Assembly: GCF_001886185.1 (NCBI RefSeq)
Contig: NZ_JXLA01000004.1
Coordinates: 62,001 to 126,000 of the forward strand
Reading direction: 5' to 3'
Source of the DNA: Enterococcus raffinosus
GTDB lineage: Bacteria > Bacillota > Bacilli > Lactobacillales > Enterococcaceae
DNA: 64,000 bases
Made by a program: the position numbers and the translations under genes. Position 1 is the first letter of the stretch, and every line of letters begins with the position of its first letter. This document shows, piece after piece, positions 18,565 through 26,970 of the stretch. The notes beneath the pieces were generated by a model. That model saw only the letters and a program-made list of their open reading frames with translations. It ran no database searches and had not been told where the DNA came from.

Positions 18565-19581
18565 ATGAAATCAGCACGAAGGAAAAAAACTATTTTTTCA
18601 GCTGTTATTGTATGTCTCCTCTTATTATTTGTCCCACTTATTTTTTCTTCCATTTCAGATGCTCGATCCAATAATAAAAAGGAAGATAGCTATGAAAATC
18701 AAGTAAAGATTTATGGTGAAGACACGATCACGATCACTGCGAACCATTCCTTTCACCCAAAACAGTATTACAAAGCCGTTGATGATAACTATCAACTTAT
18801 CAAACTCAACTATTCTAAAATTAATACAAGCAAACCTGGACGCCACTCACTAACCTTATCGGCAAAAAACAAACAGGATTACGATAAGCGGAAAGTCCTT
18901 ATTATTGTTGAGGAAGAAAAAGTTGCTCCTTCTGAAAAAAAAGAAGATAAAACTCATACCGCTGCTGCTTCGCAAAAAGAGGCAACCATAGCCCCTGTTG
19001 AAACTCCCGATCCGCCAGAAGTAGCAGAACCTACTACTTCTTCTTCAAAAACAGAACAAACACCTGTCGAACCTCCAGTACAACAAGAACAGCTCAACAA
19101 TGAACAAGAAATACAGCCTGTAGTTCCAGAGGAAACTCAAACAGAAGTTACTGCTCCACAAACACCTTCTTTACAGCCAAATCAAATTTCTTTTCACGGT
19201 CAGTTTCTTCCTTATGTAAATGCTGGGCAAGGCAGCGGCCAGGGGGTTATCAATGGTAGTGCGGTTGCTGCAACTTGGGGTGGAAACCCTACACAATCTG
19301 GTATGGATAATCAAAACACTCATTTTATTGGGCACAATCCTGGAATCTTCTCGCCATTATTAGCCCTTGGTGGAGGAGATGCCATTACTGTTACTGATAA
19401 CGCAGGCAATGCAACCACTTATATAGTAAATGGATTGATTCAAGTCGATGATAGCGGCAGAGACATCGCTTCTGGAATAGATAATTGGGACCAGATTACC
19501 TCTGCTGGTGGAGGCGAACGTATTACCTTACAGACGTGTCTCAGCGATACCGTCAATCTGATCGTTTATGCGCAAGCATAA
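18565..19581 (+). CDS. Secreted sortase-fold protein with Ig-like and Pro-rich regions
   Basis: The 338-residue protein has a basic N-terminus and membrane segment (about 10-30), a beta-rich region (45-115) ending like a bacterial Ig-like repeat (SKPGRHSLTLSA), and a Pro/Glu/Thr-rich linker (about 120-205). A C-terminal sortase-like domain follows. His257 (HFIGHNPGIF) and Cys325 (TLQTC) match the sortase His and Cys. The arginine expected a few residues after the Cys is not found; the aligned spot is Asn331 (VNLIVYAQA). No LPXTG motif is present. ATG 18565 is chosen because AAGGAG lies eight bases upstream; an in-frame GTG at 18556 overlaps that site. It could be a divergent transpeptidase or a non-catalytic wall protein. 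Confidence 0.82.
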   Translation: MKSARRKKTIFSAVIVCLLLLFVPLIFSSISDARSNNKKEDSYENQVKIYGEDTITITANHSFHPKQYYKAVDDNYQLIKLNYSKINTSKPGRHSLTLSAKNKQDYDKRKVLIIVEEEKVAPSEKKEDKTHTAAASQKEATIAPVETPDPPEVAEPTTSSSKTEQTPVEPPVQQEQLNNEQEIQPVVPEETQTEVTAPQTPSLQPNQISFHGQFLPYVNAGQGSGQGVINGSAVAATWGGNPTQSGMDNQNTHFIGHNPGIFSPLLALGGGDAITVTDNAGNATTYIVNGLIQVDDSGRDIASGIDNWDQITSAGGGERITLQTCLSDTVNLIVYAQA

Positions 19582-19585
19582 AAAG

Positions 19586-19618
19586 AGGCTGACACTTTGT
19601 GTGCCAGCCTACTTTTTT
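19586..19618 (+). terminator. Terminator after sortase-like gene, probably bidirectional
   Basis: AGGCTG/CAGCCT stem extended by CAC/GTG, followed by a run of six T on the plus strand and preceded by AAAAAG, so it can also serve the convergent small gene. Confidence 0.75.
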
Positions 19619-19824
19619 ATTGTCCGCTCCATAATATAGCGAATAAGATGAGCTATCAGCATCGTAGAAAAAACAATCGCAGTGACTATCTTTATTCCTG
19701 TTGGAATATACCCTGGTGAAGCACCGATGCCTCTCAAATGGCCTATCGCAATTAAACACACTCCGCCTAAATTATAGGTAATTAAAAGTAGCTTATTGAT
19801 TTTACGAATCCTTTCTTCCATCAT
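19609..19824 (-). CDS. Small two-helix membrane protein
   Basis: About 71 residues with two hydrophobic segments (LLLITYNLGGVCLIAIG and IKIVTAIVFSTMLIAHLI) and basic ends. ATG 19824 or 19821 follows GGAGGAGAGG and lies inside the end of the upstream helix-turn-helix gene, overlapping it by about 20 bp, so the two are coupled. No family is recognised; similar small membrane proteins often sit beside XRE regulators. Confidence 0.7.
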   Translation of the reverse strand: MMEERIRKINKLLLITYNLGGVCLIAIGHLRGIGASPGYIPTGIKIVTAIVFSTMLIAHLIRYIMERTIKK

Positions 19825-20104
19825 CCTCTCCTCCGTTCGTACTGGACATCCCATACTGGTTTCTAAAATTCTGCGAATCCGCCAAATAATCCAAAAGGCT
19901 AGGTTTGGCCTGGCCTAAAAGCTCATCGATACTTTTTCGATAAATTTTACTAAGGGCAATCAGCTGATCATAATCTGGTGCACTTTTATTCAATTCCCAT
20001 TTAGAAATGGTTTGCGGTGTAACATGCAGAAGCTCAGCAAGCTGTTTTTGGCTCATCTTTTTTCTTTGACGAAAATACCGAAGCTGTTCTCCGATATCAA
20101 CCAT
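19802..20104 (-). CDS. XRE-family helix-turn-helix regulator
   Basis: The 100-residue protein has an N-terminal Cro/CI-type domain: LRYFRQRKKMSQKQLAELL, then VTPQTISKWELNKSAPD, then LIALSKIYRKSIDELLG. The C-terminal 35 residues are polar with no known domain. A TATAAT box lies about 30 bp upstream (within ATTATATAATAC) with a poor -35. It is co-transcribed with the small membrane protein that follows; the pair may be a sensor-regulator unit, but this is inference. Confidence 0.85.
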   Translation of the reverse strand: MVDIGEQLRYFRQRKKMSQKQLAELLHVTPQTISKWELNKSAPDYDQLIALSKIYRKSIDELLGQAKPSLLDYLADSQNFRNQYGMSSTNGGEDDGRKDS

Positions 20105-20201
20105 TGCTCTCCCTCATTTCCAGTGCTTTTCTATACCTGTATTATATAATGCTAACCTCCAAGTTTACTATAAATCATTGATAGATGATTCGTTGAACCA
20201 T

Positions 20202-20230
20202 GAAAAAAAGAACACAACGAATCGTTGTGT
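20202..20230 (-). terminator. Terminator of the acpS-alr-mazF operon
   Basis: ACACAACGA/TCGTTGTGT stem followed by TCTTTTTTT on the minus strand. Confidence 0.8.
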
Positions 20231-20320
20231 CCTTGTTAGCTAGCATATTTTGAGAAATTTTCCTGTAGCTTAAACGCTGGTTCCTAAGATGAGAAACAAG
20301 CCTTGTAAATCTAGCTGATT

Positions 20321-20692
20321 TTATGTAAGATTCGATGTCACAGCAGACATCGTCTCGATACCCACGCTGATACGTAAGGCAGCATCCACTTCTGCCATCA
20401 AGCACCGATCTAAATGACAAACCTTTTCCTTCAAACGTGATTTGTCAATCGTGCGAATCTGCTCTAATAAGATAACCGAATCTCGTTCAATTCCGGTACC
20501 GTTTGATTTGATTCCGATATGTGTTGGTAATTTAGGCTTAGCCATTTTCGCTGTGATCGCAGCGATGATGATTGTCGGGCTAAAATGATTTCCTAAATTA
20601 TTTTGGATGACCAATACCGGCCGAATGCCACCTTGTTCAGAACCAATGACTGGCGATAAATCCGCGAAATAGATATCACCACGTTTAACCAT
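20321..20692 (-). CDS. mazF: MazF/NdoA-type endoribonuclease toxin
   Basis: The protein has 123 residues. It begins VKRGDIYFADLSPVIGSEQG, followed by the conserved GGIRPVLVIQN, AAITA and LLEQIRTIDKSRL motifs of MazF, an mRNA interferase cutting single-stranded RNA at short sequences. ATG 20692 is chosen because AAGGAG lies six bases upstream; an earlier in-frame start at 20734 has no such site. It follows alr as in Bacillus, Listeria and Staphylococcus. Those genomes carry mazE between alr and mazF, but here only 66 bp separate the genes and no antitoxin frame fits. Control may be by another antitoxin or may be relaxed. Confidence 0.92.
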   Translation of the reverse strand: MVKRGDIYFADLSPVIGSEQGGIRPVLVIQNNLGNHFSPTIIIAAITAKMAKPKLPTHIGIKSNGTGIERDSVILLEQIRTIDKSRLKEKVCHLDRCLMAEVDAALRISVGIETMSAVTSNLT

Positions 20693-20758
20693 AATAATCT
20701 CCTTACTCCTTTTAATGTAGGCATTTTTTACCAAAAAATGCCCCCGATGTTCTTTCCT

Positions 20759-21886
20759 TTAGTTTTGATAAATTCTAGGAACACGTTCTGAAAGCATGCA
20801 GCAAACCTCATAATGGATTGTCCCTAAATGATCTGCAACCTCTTGCATTGTAATCTCTTTTCCATTGTTTTGACCGATCAATGTGACTTTTGTACCAACC
20901 TTGAACTCTCGTGGCAGACGAACCATTAATTGATCCATACACACACGACCAACAATCTCACAATACTCGCCTTCTACCAATAATGAAAATCCCTGCATCT
21001 TCCGCAGCCAACCATCCGCATAGCCGATCGGAATAGTCCCAATCCATTCTTTTTTAGGTGTGTCATAGGTTTTACCGTAACCAACACCTTCACCGGCAGC
21101 CAATTCTTTTACTTGAATCAACTCAGAAACTAATTCCATTGCAGGTTTTAATGGATAGGTCTCTGGCAATTCATGACCTGATGGATTCAATCCATACATT
21201 CCAATGCCATAGCGAATCATGTTTCCCGGCATTTCTTTGTCATGCCATAAGGCCGTCGCGCTGTTGCTTGAGTGAACGTAGCGTGGCAAATGATCTAGTG
21301 CCTCAATCACCATGTTAAACCGCTCTGCTTGCTTATGCCAATAAGAAGCGTCTTTCTCATCAGCGGTAGCGAAATGAGTAAATAGACCTTCCCAAATCAT
21401 ATGTGGTGAATCATCAATGATTGCAGCAGCTTCCTTTACTTCTTCTGGTGTTAAGAAACCAATTCGCCCCATTCCAGAATCCGCTTTAATATGGATCTTT
21501 ATTGGTTTTGTTGCCTCTTCTAAATCTTTTAAAACTTCTTGAGCCTCGATCAGCCATTCCTTTGTTGCCACGGTGATTGACAAATCATAATCGATAACCA
21601 ATGATAGATAGCTTGGGAATACCACACTCAAAACTAAAATAGGCTCCGTAATCCCCGCTTCTCGCAACTCGATTGCTTCATCCAGTGTCGCCACACAAAA
21701 ACCTGTAGCACCAACCGATAAAGCCGTTTGAGCAGTAGCAACCGCTCCATGACCATAGCCGTCTGCTTTCACTACAGCAAACAATTCCACGCCTTCCGGC
21801 AAACGCTCAATCTCATGTTTGATGTTCTCTCTCAATGCTTTCCTATGTATGATAGCTCTTGTAGGTCGATGATACGTTACAACCAT
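20759..21886 (-). CDS. alr: Alanine racemase
   Basis: The 375-residue PLP enzyme interconverts L- and D-alanine for peptidoglycan and teichoic acid D-alanylation. The PLP lysine lies in AVVKADGYGHGA (about residue 40), and the catalytic tyrosine region GVGYGKTYDTP is in the C-terminal half. The length is normal for the family. It sits 19 bp downstream of acpS and upstream of mazF in one transcription unit, and supplies D-Ala for the Ddl and MurF enzymes encoded nearby. Confidence 0.97.
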   Translation of the reverse strand: MVVTYHRPTRAIIHRKALRENIKHEIERLPEGVELFAVVKADGYGHGAVATAQTALSVGATGFCVATLDEAIELREAGITEPILVLSVVFPSYLSLVIDYDLSITVATKEWLIEAQEVLKDLEEATKPIKIHIKADSGMGRIGFLTPEEVKEAAAIIDDSPHMIWEGLFTHFATADEKDASYWHKQAERFNMVIEALDHLPRYVHSSNSATALWHDKEMPGNMIRYGIGMYGLNPSGHELPETYPLKPAMELVSELIQVKELAAGEGVGYGKTYDTPKKEWIGTIPIGYADGWLRKMQGFSLLVEGEYCEIVGRVCMDQLMVRLPREFKVGTKVTLIGQNNGKEITMQEVADHLGTIHYEVCCMLSERVPRIYQN

Positions 21887-21905
21887 AAACTAAGTATCCT
21901 TCTTT

Positions 21906-22256
21906 CTATTCTTCTAGCAATACTTGAGCGATCGCTAGGTCCTCCGTATGGGTCAAGCTGACAAAAACTTTTCCCTGATGAGGTGATTTTGTAAAGGCGG
22001 GTGCACCGTTATCATCTCGTAAAATCTCTAAATCCTGAAAACTGACTTTTCCAATGCCGGTCCCCCACGCCTTTGAAAAAGCTTCTTTACATGCATACCG
22101 TCCTGCTAGAAATTCTACCTGACGATGAGGCGAATGGCTAGCAAAAAGGGTCTGTTCCGCCGGAGTTAATATTCGTTCCACAAAATGCGGTCGGCGCTCA
22201 ATGATTTTTGCGACTCGTTCAAGTTCAGTCGCATCAACCCCGATTCCTTTGATCAT
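21906..22256 (-). CDS. acpS: Holo-[acyl-carrier-protein] synthase
   Basis: The 116-residue phosphopantetheinyl transferase moves 4'-phosphopantetheine from CoA to the serine of acyl carrier protein. Motifs are GVDATELERV with the Mg-binding Asp and GRYACKEAFSKAWGTG with the Glu and Lys. ATG 22256 (MIKGIGVD) is the family start and has AAAGGG upstream; the frame extends eight codons further without a better site. It heads the acpS-alr-mazF operon. Its substrate ACP is encoded at 40258-40509. Confidence 0.96.
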   Translation of the reverse strand: MIKGIGVDATELERVAKIIERRPHFVERILTPAEQTLFASHSPHRQVEFLAGRYACKEAFSKAWGTGIGKVSFQDLEILRDDNGAPAFTKSPHQGKVFVSLTHTEDLAIAQVLLEE

Positions 22257-22354
22257 ACTCTCAACCCTTTCAAGTAACATCTTTATTTTACCAAAGACTT
22301 CTTTAAATGCTATGATTTTTTTTTAATAATCCGCGCAAAGTCCTTTATATCAAG

Positions 22355-22388
22355 AAAAAAGCCATCAATCAAAAAGATTGATGGCTTT
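22355..22388 (-). terminator. Terminator after cshA
   Basis: Perfect stem AAGCCATCAATC/GATTGATGGCTT with a loop of five, then TTTTTTCTTG on the minus strand. Confidence 0.85.
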
Positions 22389-22404
22389 GACAGTTATGAA
22401 CGAA

Positions 22405-23955
22405 TTAATCGTTTGTGTTGGTGCGAATTACAAACCCGCGCTTTTTGTCGTTACTACGGTTTGAATTTTTGTTGTTGCTGCGTTGTTTGTTTCCGCCGTA
22501 GTTTTTGTTCTTGTTATTGTTATTGTTACGGTCGCGATCTTTGCGGTAGTTATCTTTTCCGCGTCCGCCGCCACGGTTGTTTCCTCCGCCGCGTTTACCG
22601 CCACGATTAAAGCCGCCTTTTTTATTTGAAGGCAATGGACGTTCTGGTGTAATTTTAACAGGTACAGAGTCAGCTGGGTCCTTAGCGACCGTCTTCAACA
22701 GCATTGCAGTTAATTCTTCTGGAGAATAAGCTGCTAATAACTCCTGTGCTGATTCATTGTATTTTTCTAAGCTATCAGAATTTTCTTCCATTTGGCTTTG
22801 AATTTGTTCCATCGCCGCTCCTAGTTGACCCTTGAAGGCTTCTTTCTCGGTTGGCGGACGCATTGGGTTCATCCGTTTTTTCGTTAAGTTTTCAATGACA
22901 TGCAAGTAACCCATTTCGTTTGGTGTAACGAACGTCACAGACATACCACCTTTACCAGCACGACCTGTACGACCGATGCGGTGAACATAGCTTTCTGGAT
23001 CTTGTGGAATATCATAGTTATACACATGAGTGACACCTGAGATATCCAATCCGCGAGCAGCAACATCCGTTGCAACTAAGATATCAAGATCTCCACGTTT
23101 AAATGAGCGCAAGACACTCATTCGTTTTTGTTGTGACAAATCGCCATGAATTCCTTCTGCTTTGTAGCCGCGCGCCTCCAAGCCACGTGCTAATTCGTCA
23201 ACGCGACGTTTAGTACGTCCAAAGACAATAGCTAAATCTGGTGTTTGAACATCAAACAAACGAGTCATAATATCGAATTTTTCATAATCTTTCGCCCGAA
23301 CATAATATTGATCGATTAAATCAGCGGTCATTTCTTTCGCTTTGATTTTCACGTGTTCAGGGTCTTTCATAAATTTCACGCCGATTTTTTTGATTGCATC
23401 AGGCATTGTTGCTGAGAACAACAATGTTTGGCGTTCTGCAGGGACTTTACTGATAATTTTTTCGATATCTTCTAGGAAGCCCATGTTCAACATTTCGTCT
23501 GCTTCGTCTAGAACAAGCGTTTCGACTGTTTCTAATTTTAGGGTGTGACGATTAATATGATCCAACATCCGTCCTGGTGTTCCCACGACGATATGTGGAC
23601 GATCCTTCAATCCACGAATCTGACGACCAATGTCTGCACCGCCATAGACAGCTTGTACACGAATTTTTTTATCGCGGCCTAAACGATACAATTCTTCTTG
23701 TGTTTGGATAGCAAGTTCACGGGTTGGTGAAATTACTAGGCCTTGTAAAACATTCTTGGTCGTATCAATTTTGTCTAACATCGGTAGACCAAAAGCGGCT
23801 GTTTTACCAGTCCCTGTCTGTGCTTGACCAATAACATCTTTTCCGTCTAGTGCTAAAGGAATAGTTTGTTCTTGAATCGGTGTTGCTTCTTCAAAACCTG
23901 AGCGTTCGATCGCTACTAATAGTTCTGGTGATAATTTTAGTTCTTTGAATTTCAA
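22405..23955 (-). CDS. cshA: DEAD-box ATP-dependent RNA helicase
   Basis: The 516-residue helicase shows the Q motif ATPIQEQ (24-30), motif I AQTGTGKT (45-52), DEAD, SATMPD and [12 protein letters not shown]-terminal tail of about 75 residues is rich in Gly, Arg, Asn and Lys ([12 protein letters not shown]) and should bind RNA. CshA unwinds structured RNA, takes part in the degradosome and ribosome assembly, and supports growth in the cold. It stands alone between murF and acpS with its own terminator and a long untranslated leader. Confidence 0.96.
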   Translation of the reverse strand: MKFKELKLSPELLVAIERSGFEEATPIQEQTIPLALDGKDVIGQAQTGTGKTAAFGLPMLDKIDTTKNVLQGLVISPTRELAIQTQEELYRLGRDKKIRVQAVYGGADIGRQIRGLKDRPHIVVGTPGRMLDHINRHTLKLETVETLVLDEADEMLNMGFLEDIEKIISKVPAERQTLLFSATMPDAIKKIGVKFMKDPEHVKIKAKEMTADLIDQYYVRAKDYEKFDIMTRLFDVQTPDLAIVFGRTKRRVDELARGLEARGYKAEGIHGDLSQQKRMSVLRSFKRGDLDILVATDVAARGLDISGVTHVYNYDIPQDPESYVHRIGRTGRAGKGGMSVTFVTPNEMGYLHVIENLTKKRMNPMRPPTEKEAFKGQLGAAMEQIQSQMEENSDSLEKYNESAQELLAAYSPEELTAMLLKTVAKDPADSVPVKITPERPLPSNKKGGFNRGGKRGGGNNRGGGRGKDNYRKDRDRNNNNNKNKNYGGNKQRSNNKNSNRSNDKKRGFVIRTNTND

Positions 23956-24105
23956 ATGATATCCTCCTAATGTCTGTTGACCTTATCATTTAGAGCGTAT
24001 GGTTTGGTATCTGCGTTTGGTCTGCAACTGTCCCTTTAGTTGCCGTCCTTGGCGATACTACCGAAAAACCGCTCCGCGAAGTCAGGCGGAAGGATCATCT
24101 CTCAC
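23956..24105 (-). other. Long structured leader upstream of cshA
   Basis: About 150 bp without a gene separate the murF terminator from cshA. Read on the minus strand it holds small stems, for example GCAACT/AGTTGC and CCGC/GCGG, and an AGGAGG site right before cshA. Cold-induced helicase genes often have long leaders; no known RNA family is recognised. No convincing promoter is seen; it may lie upstream of the terminator. Confidence 0.35.
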
Positions 24106-24150
24106 AAAAAGTGGTTGAGACATCGTTCAATTGAAAAATGCCCCAACCGC
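24106..24150 (-). terminator. Terminator after murF
   Basis: 13-bp stem GCGGTTGGGGCAT/ATGTCTCAACCAC with two G-T pairs and one mismatch, then TTTTT on the minus strand. The rest of the gap up to murF (24151-24285) shows nothing recognisable. Confidence 0.75.
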
Positions 24151-24285
24151 TTCTCAAAAATAATTGGTAAGCCAGCGATACACCGCTAGCGAATCTTTAA
24201 TTTATTGGATGACTCATTCAATCATTACTTCATTTCTCGGCAATGGCTCATTTTAGCACATCATTTCATTTTCTGCAAGTTTTCA

Positions 24286-25641
24286 CTATTGCTGCAAAGC
24301 TTCAACAACTTCGAATAAGCCCATGCCGTTGCTGCCTTTTAAAACAATGCTGTCTGTTGTTTGCAAACTTTCTTTGATCGCCTGAATCATTTGGGATTTA
24401 TCACTTTTATTGAAGTACCGCACTGTCAATGATGGATACCGATCCGCCAAAGCAAGCTTTAGTCCTTTCATTTCATCCCCGTAAAGATAGATTTCTTGAA
24501 AGTCTTGGTCATTAATATGATCTACCATACTCGCGTGTAGCGAATAGGAATCCGCACCTAACTCTAACATATCCGCTAAAACAGCTAGGCGGCGGCCTTC
24601 TGTTGGTAATTTTGCAAAAGTATCCAGCACTAGTCCCATTGCTGTTGGGTTCGCATTATAAACATCACTCAAAATGTCTGCGCCATTATTCGCCTTCAAC
24701 CACTGGGTGCGATTTTGAGTCACCTGTACATAGGCTAGTCCTTGAAAAATTTGCTCATTGCTAACGTCGAACCATCGACCAATTGCCATCGCAATCAACG
24801 CATTCTGCACATTATAGCTTCCTGGCAGAGGAATTTGGTACCCATTATCATCAACTGAAAAAACTGTCGCGCCTTTGTTTTCATTCAGAATCGTAGCAGA
24901 TAGGTCCCCTTTTTGAATGCCAACGGTTTCGACCGTTTGAGACAATGAACTAATACGCTCTTCTAATAAAGGTTCGTCGGCAGGGACAATTAGTAGGCCG
25001 TCTGAAGCTAAACCTGTTGTAATTTCCATCTTCGCGTCTGCGATTTTTTCGCGCGAACCTAAGTTTTCTATGTGGGCCTCACCGATAATCGTGATTGCTG
25101 CAACATCCGGTTCAGCCAACTCTGATAAGATACTGATCTCACCAGCATGGTCCATGCCCATCTCCAAAATTAATTTTTCAGTTCCTTCTGGCATGTGCAG
25201 GATCGTATAAGGTAAGCCAATATCATTGTTGTAATTTCCTTGTGTTTTATATGTCCGAAACTTTTGGCTAAGGACCGATTCAGTCATATCTTTTGTTGTG
25301 GTTTTTCCGTTTGAGCCTGTAATAGCAATCACATCTGGATTTTCTTCCAATAAGTAATAGCTTGCTAGAGCTTGAAAGGCTAGTAGCGTATCCTTAACTA
25401 AAATGACAGCAATACCTTCTGGCGCTGTTTCTGGATCATTGCTCCATAGTGTTGCAGTCGCTCCATTTTCTATTGCCTTTGATACAAACTCATGGCCATC
25501 ATTTGTTCCCTGCAAAGGCACAAATAAATCGCCAGCTTCAATTTTTCGTGAATCGAATTCGACACCAGTAACGGTCACCTCATTTTCCGCCAATACTTTA
25601 CCTTGAACGGCCTTGCTGATGATTGTCGTTGTAAAATTCAT
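24286..25641 (-). CDS. murF: UDP-N-acetylmuramoyl-tripeptide--D-alanyl-D-alanine ligase
   Basis: The 451-residue Mur ligase adds the D-Ala-D-Ala dipeptide made by Ddl to UDP-MurNAc-tripeptide, the last cytoplasmic step of wall precursor synthesis. The ATP loop is TGSNGKTTTKDM (about 109-120), with NYNNDIGLPY and LEMGMDHAGEI following, and the C-terminal domain includes DVYNANPTAM. The start at 25641 has GGGAGG eight bases upstream. It lies directly downstream of ddl, each gene having its own terminator-like hairpin. Confidence 0.97.
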   Translation of the reverse strand: MNFTTTIISKAVQGKVLAENEVTVTGVEFDSRKIEAGDLFVPLQGTNDGHEFVSKAIENGATATLWSNDPETAPEGIAVILVKDTLLAFQALASYYLLEENPDVIAITGSNGKTTTKDMTESVLSQKFRTYKTQGNYNNDIGLPYTILHMPEGTEKLILEMGMDHAGEISILSELAEPDVAAITIIGEAHIENLGSREKIADAKMEITTGLASDGLLIVPADEPLLEERISSLSQTVETVGIQKGDLSATILNENKGATVFSVDDNGYQIPLPGSYNVQNALIAMAIGRWFDVSNEQIFQGLAYVQVTQNRTQWLKANNGADILSDVYNANPTAMGLVLDTFAKLPTEGRRLAVLADMLELGADSYSLHASMVDHINDQDFQEIYLYGDEMKGLKLALADRYPSLTVRYFNKSDKSQMIQAIKESLQTTDSIVLKGSNGMGLFEVVEALQQ

Positions 25642-25734
25642 GGTGTTCCTCCCAAATTTTTGTTTCTGACTACAGTGAAATTTTCATGTACCTGTGTATC
25701 TTCCAAATAATACTCCTTTGATACGCCAGACGTT

Positions 25735-25776
25735 AAAAGGAACTTGAAACATCATTCAATCGAATCATGTCTCAAG
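25735..25776 (-). terminator. Terminator-like hairpin after ddl
   Basis: Stem CTTGAGACAT/ATGTTTCAAG with further inner pairing, then TTCCTTTT on the minus strand. Its sequence resembles the hairpin after murF. Confidence 0.6.
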
Positions 25777-25805
25777 CCCTACTCGGTTGTTAAACAGAAG
25801 CGAAA

Positions 25806-26870
25806 TTATTCAAGGGCAGCTCGCTGCTCATGACGCTTTGTACCTAATTGAATCAATTCTTCAATCAAATCGCCATACTTCAAGCCCATGTTCTCCCATA
25901 ATAATGGATACATGCTAAATTCAGTAAAACCAGGCATCGTATTCAATTCATTCAAGAACAATTCGTTTTTATTCGTTAGGAAAAAGTCGATTCGGCTAAG
26001 TCCTGAACCGCCTAACATTGTATAGGCTGACTTGGCATAATCGCGAGCTTTCTGCATCACTTCTTCTGGAATATTTGCCGGGATCGCCATTTGAATCGTG
26101 TTGTCGATATATTTAGCGTTGTAATCGTAGAAAGCTTCTTCTTTTACAATTTCTCCAGGCAATGTTGTCCGCACGTCGTCGTTTCCTAAAACAGCTACTT
26201 CGATTTCACGAGCATCAATTCCCTGCTCTACCAAAGCACGAGAATCATAGCGATAGGCTTCTTGCAGTGCATTTTGCAGCTCTTCACGGTTTTCTGCTCG
26301 TGTGATTCCTACACTCGAACCCATATTAGCAGGTTTGATAAACATTGGGTACAACAAGGTCCCTTCGCATTTATCAAAGATTTGTTTTGGATTTTCTTTC
26401 CATTGGTTCTTCAAAACGGGAACATAGGGAACCTGTGGAATACCGGCTGCTTGCAGGATATATTTCGTCATAATTTTATCCATCGCACAAGCACTCGTCA
26501 TCACACCTGCACCGACATACGGCATATCCAATGTTTCTAAAAAGCCTTGGATGGTTCCATCTTCTCCGTTCGGTCCATGTAAAACTGGAAAGACAATCGC
26601 ATTGTCTTCCTTAATATCACCGGGAGCGATTACCTTGCCGCTGAATCCCTCAACTTCATGACCGGTTGGGTCCCAAGTTAGGCGCAGCGTTTCATCTGTT
26701 TCTGGTGCTTCCGTTAACAATGGGCCTTTAACCCATTGTCCGGTTTTATCAATATAGATAAGTTGTACTTGATAATAGTCAAAATAAACCGCAGAAATAA
26801 CTGAAAAAGCCGATAAAATCGCTACATCGTGTTCTGGACTTTTCCCACCATAAAGTAAAATAATTTTCAA
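25806..26870 (-). CDS. ddl: D-alanine--D-alanine ligase
   Basis: The 354-residue ATP-grasp enzyme joins two D-Ala. It begins KIILLYGGKSPEHDVAILSA, with IKPANMGSSVGI and the C-terminal FLNELNTMPGFTEFSMYP motif binding ATP-Mg. The omega-loop has the EEAFYDYNAKY pattern typical of D-Ala-D-Ala rather than D-Lac ligases, so it does not itself suggest glycopeptide resistance. The start is decided by the ribosome site: GGAGG lies eight bases before TTG 26870. The ATG at 26885 contains that site. The N-terminus then matches enterococcal Ddl proteins as I recall them. Confidence 0.96.
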   Translation of the reverse strand: MKIILLYGGKSPEHDVAILSAFSVISAVYFDYYQVQLIYIDKTGQWVKGPLLTEAPETDETLRLTWDPTGHEVEGFSGKVIAPGDIKEDNAIVFPVLHGPNGEDGTIQGFLETLDMPYVGAGVMTSACAMDKIMTKYILQAAGIPQVPYVPVLKNQWKENPKQIFDKCEGTLLYPMFIKPANMGSSVGITRAENREELQNALQEAYRYDSRALVEQGIDAREIEVAVLGNDDVRTTLPGEIVKEEAFYDYNAKYIDNTIQMAIPANIPEEVMQKARDYAKSAYTMLGGSGLSRIDFFLTNKNELFLNELNTMPGFTEFSMYPLLWENMGLKYGDLIEELIQLGTKRHEQRAALE

Positions 26871-26903
26871 CTGAATGTCCTCCATTACTTTCTGATCCCT
26901 AAC

Positions 26904-26912
26904 ATTTTAGCA
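26904..26912 (-). promoter_or_regulatory. Probable extended -10 promoter of ddl
   Basis: TGCTAAAAT on the minus strand, an extended -10 box about 30 bp before the ddl start; the -35 region (TTTGGG) is poor. Confidence 0.45.
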
Positions 26913-26970
26913 CAAAAATCAAAATCCCCAAAAAGAAATTTTACAAGTATTACAAAGCTTATCATTTAGA

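Noticed and set aside
20175-20420. 81-codon minus-strand ORF overlapping the end of mazF
   Set aside because: It runs in another frame of mazF and then through the operon terminator, with no ribosome site; mazF has strong family motifs.
20693-20758. Possible mazE between alr and mazF
   Set aside because: Only 66 bp are available, and the in-frame extension of mazF (14 codons) shows no antitoxin features.
25806-26870. Ddl as a vancomycin-resistance ligase
   Set aside because: The omega-loop pattern with EEAFYDYNAKY fits ordinary D-Ala-D-Ala ligases, and no vanH, vanX, vanT or regulator genes are nearby.
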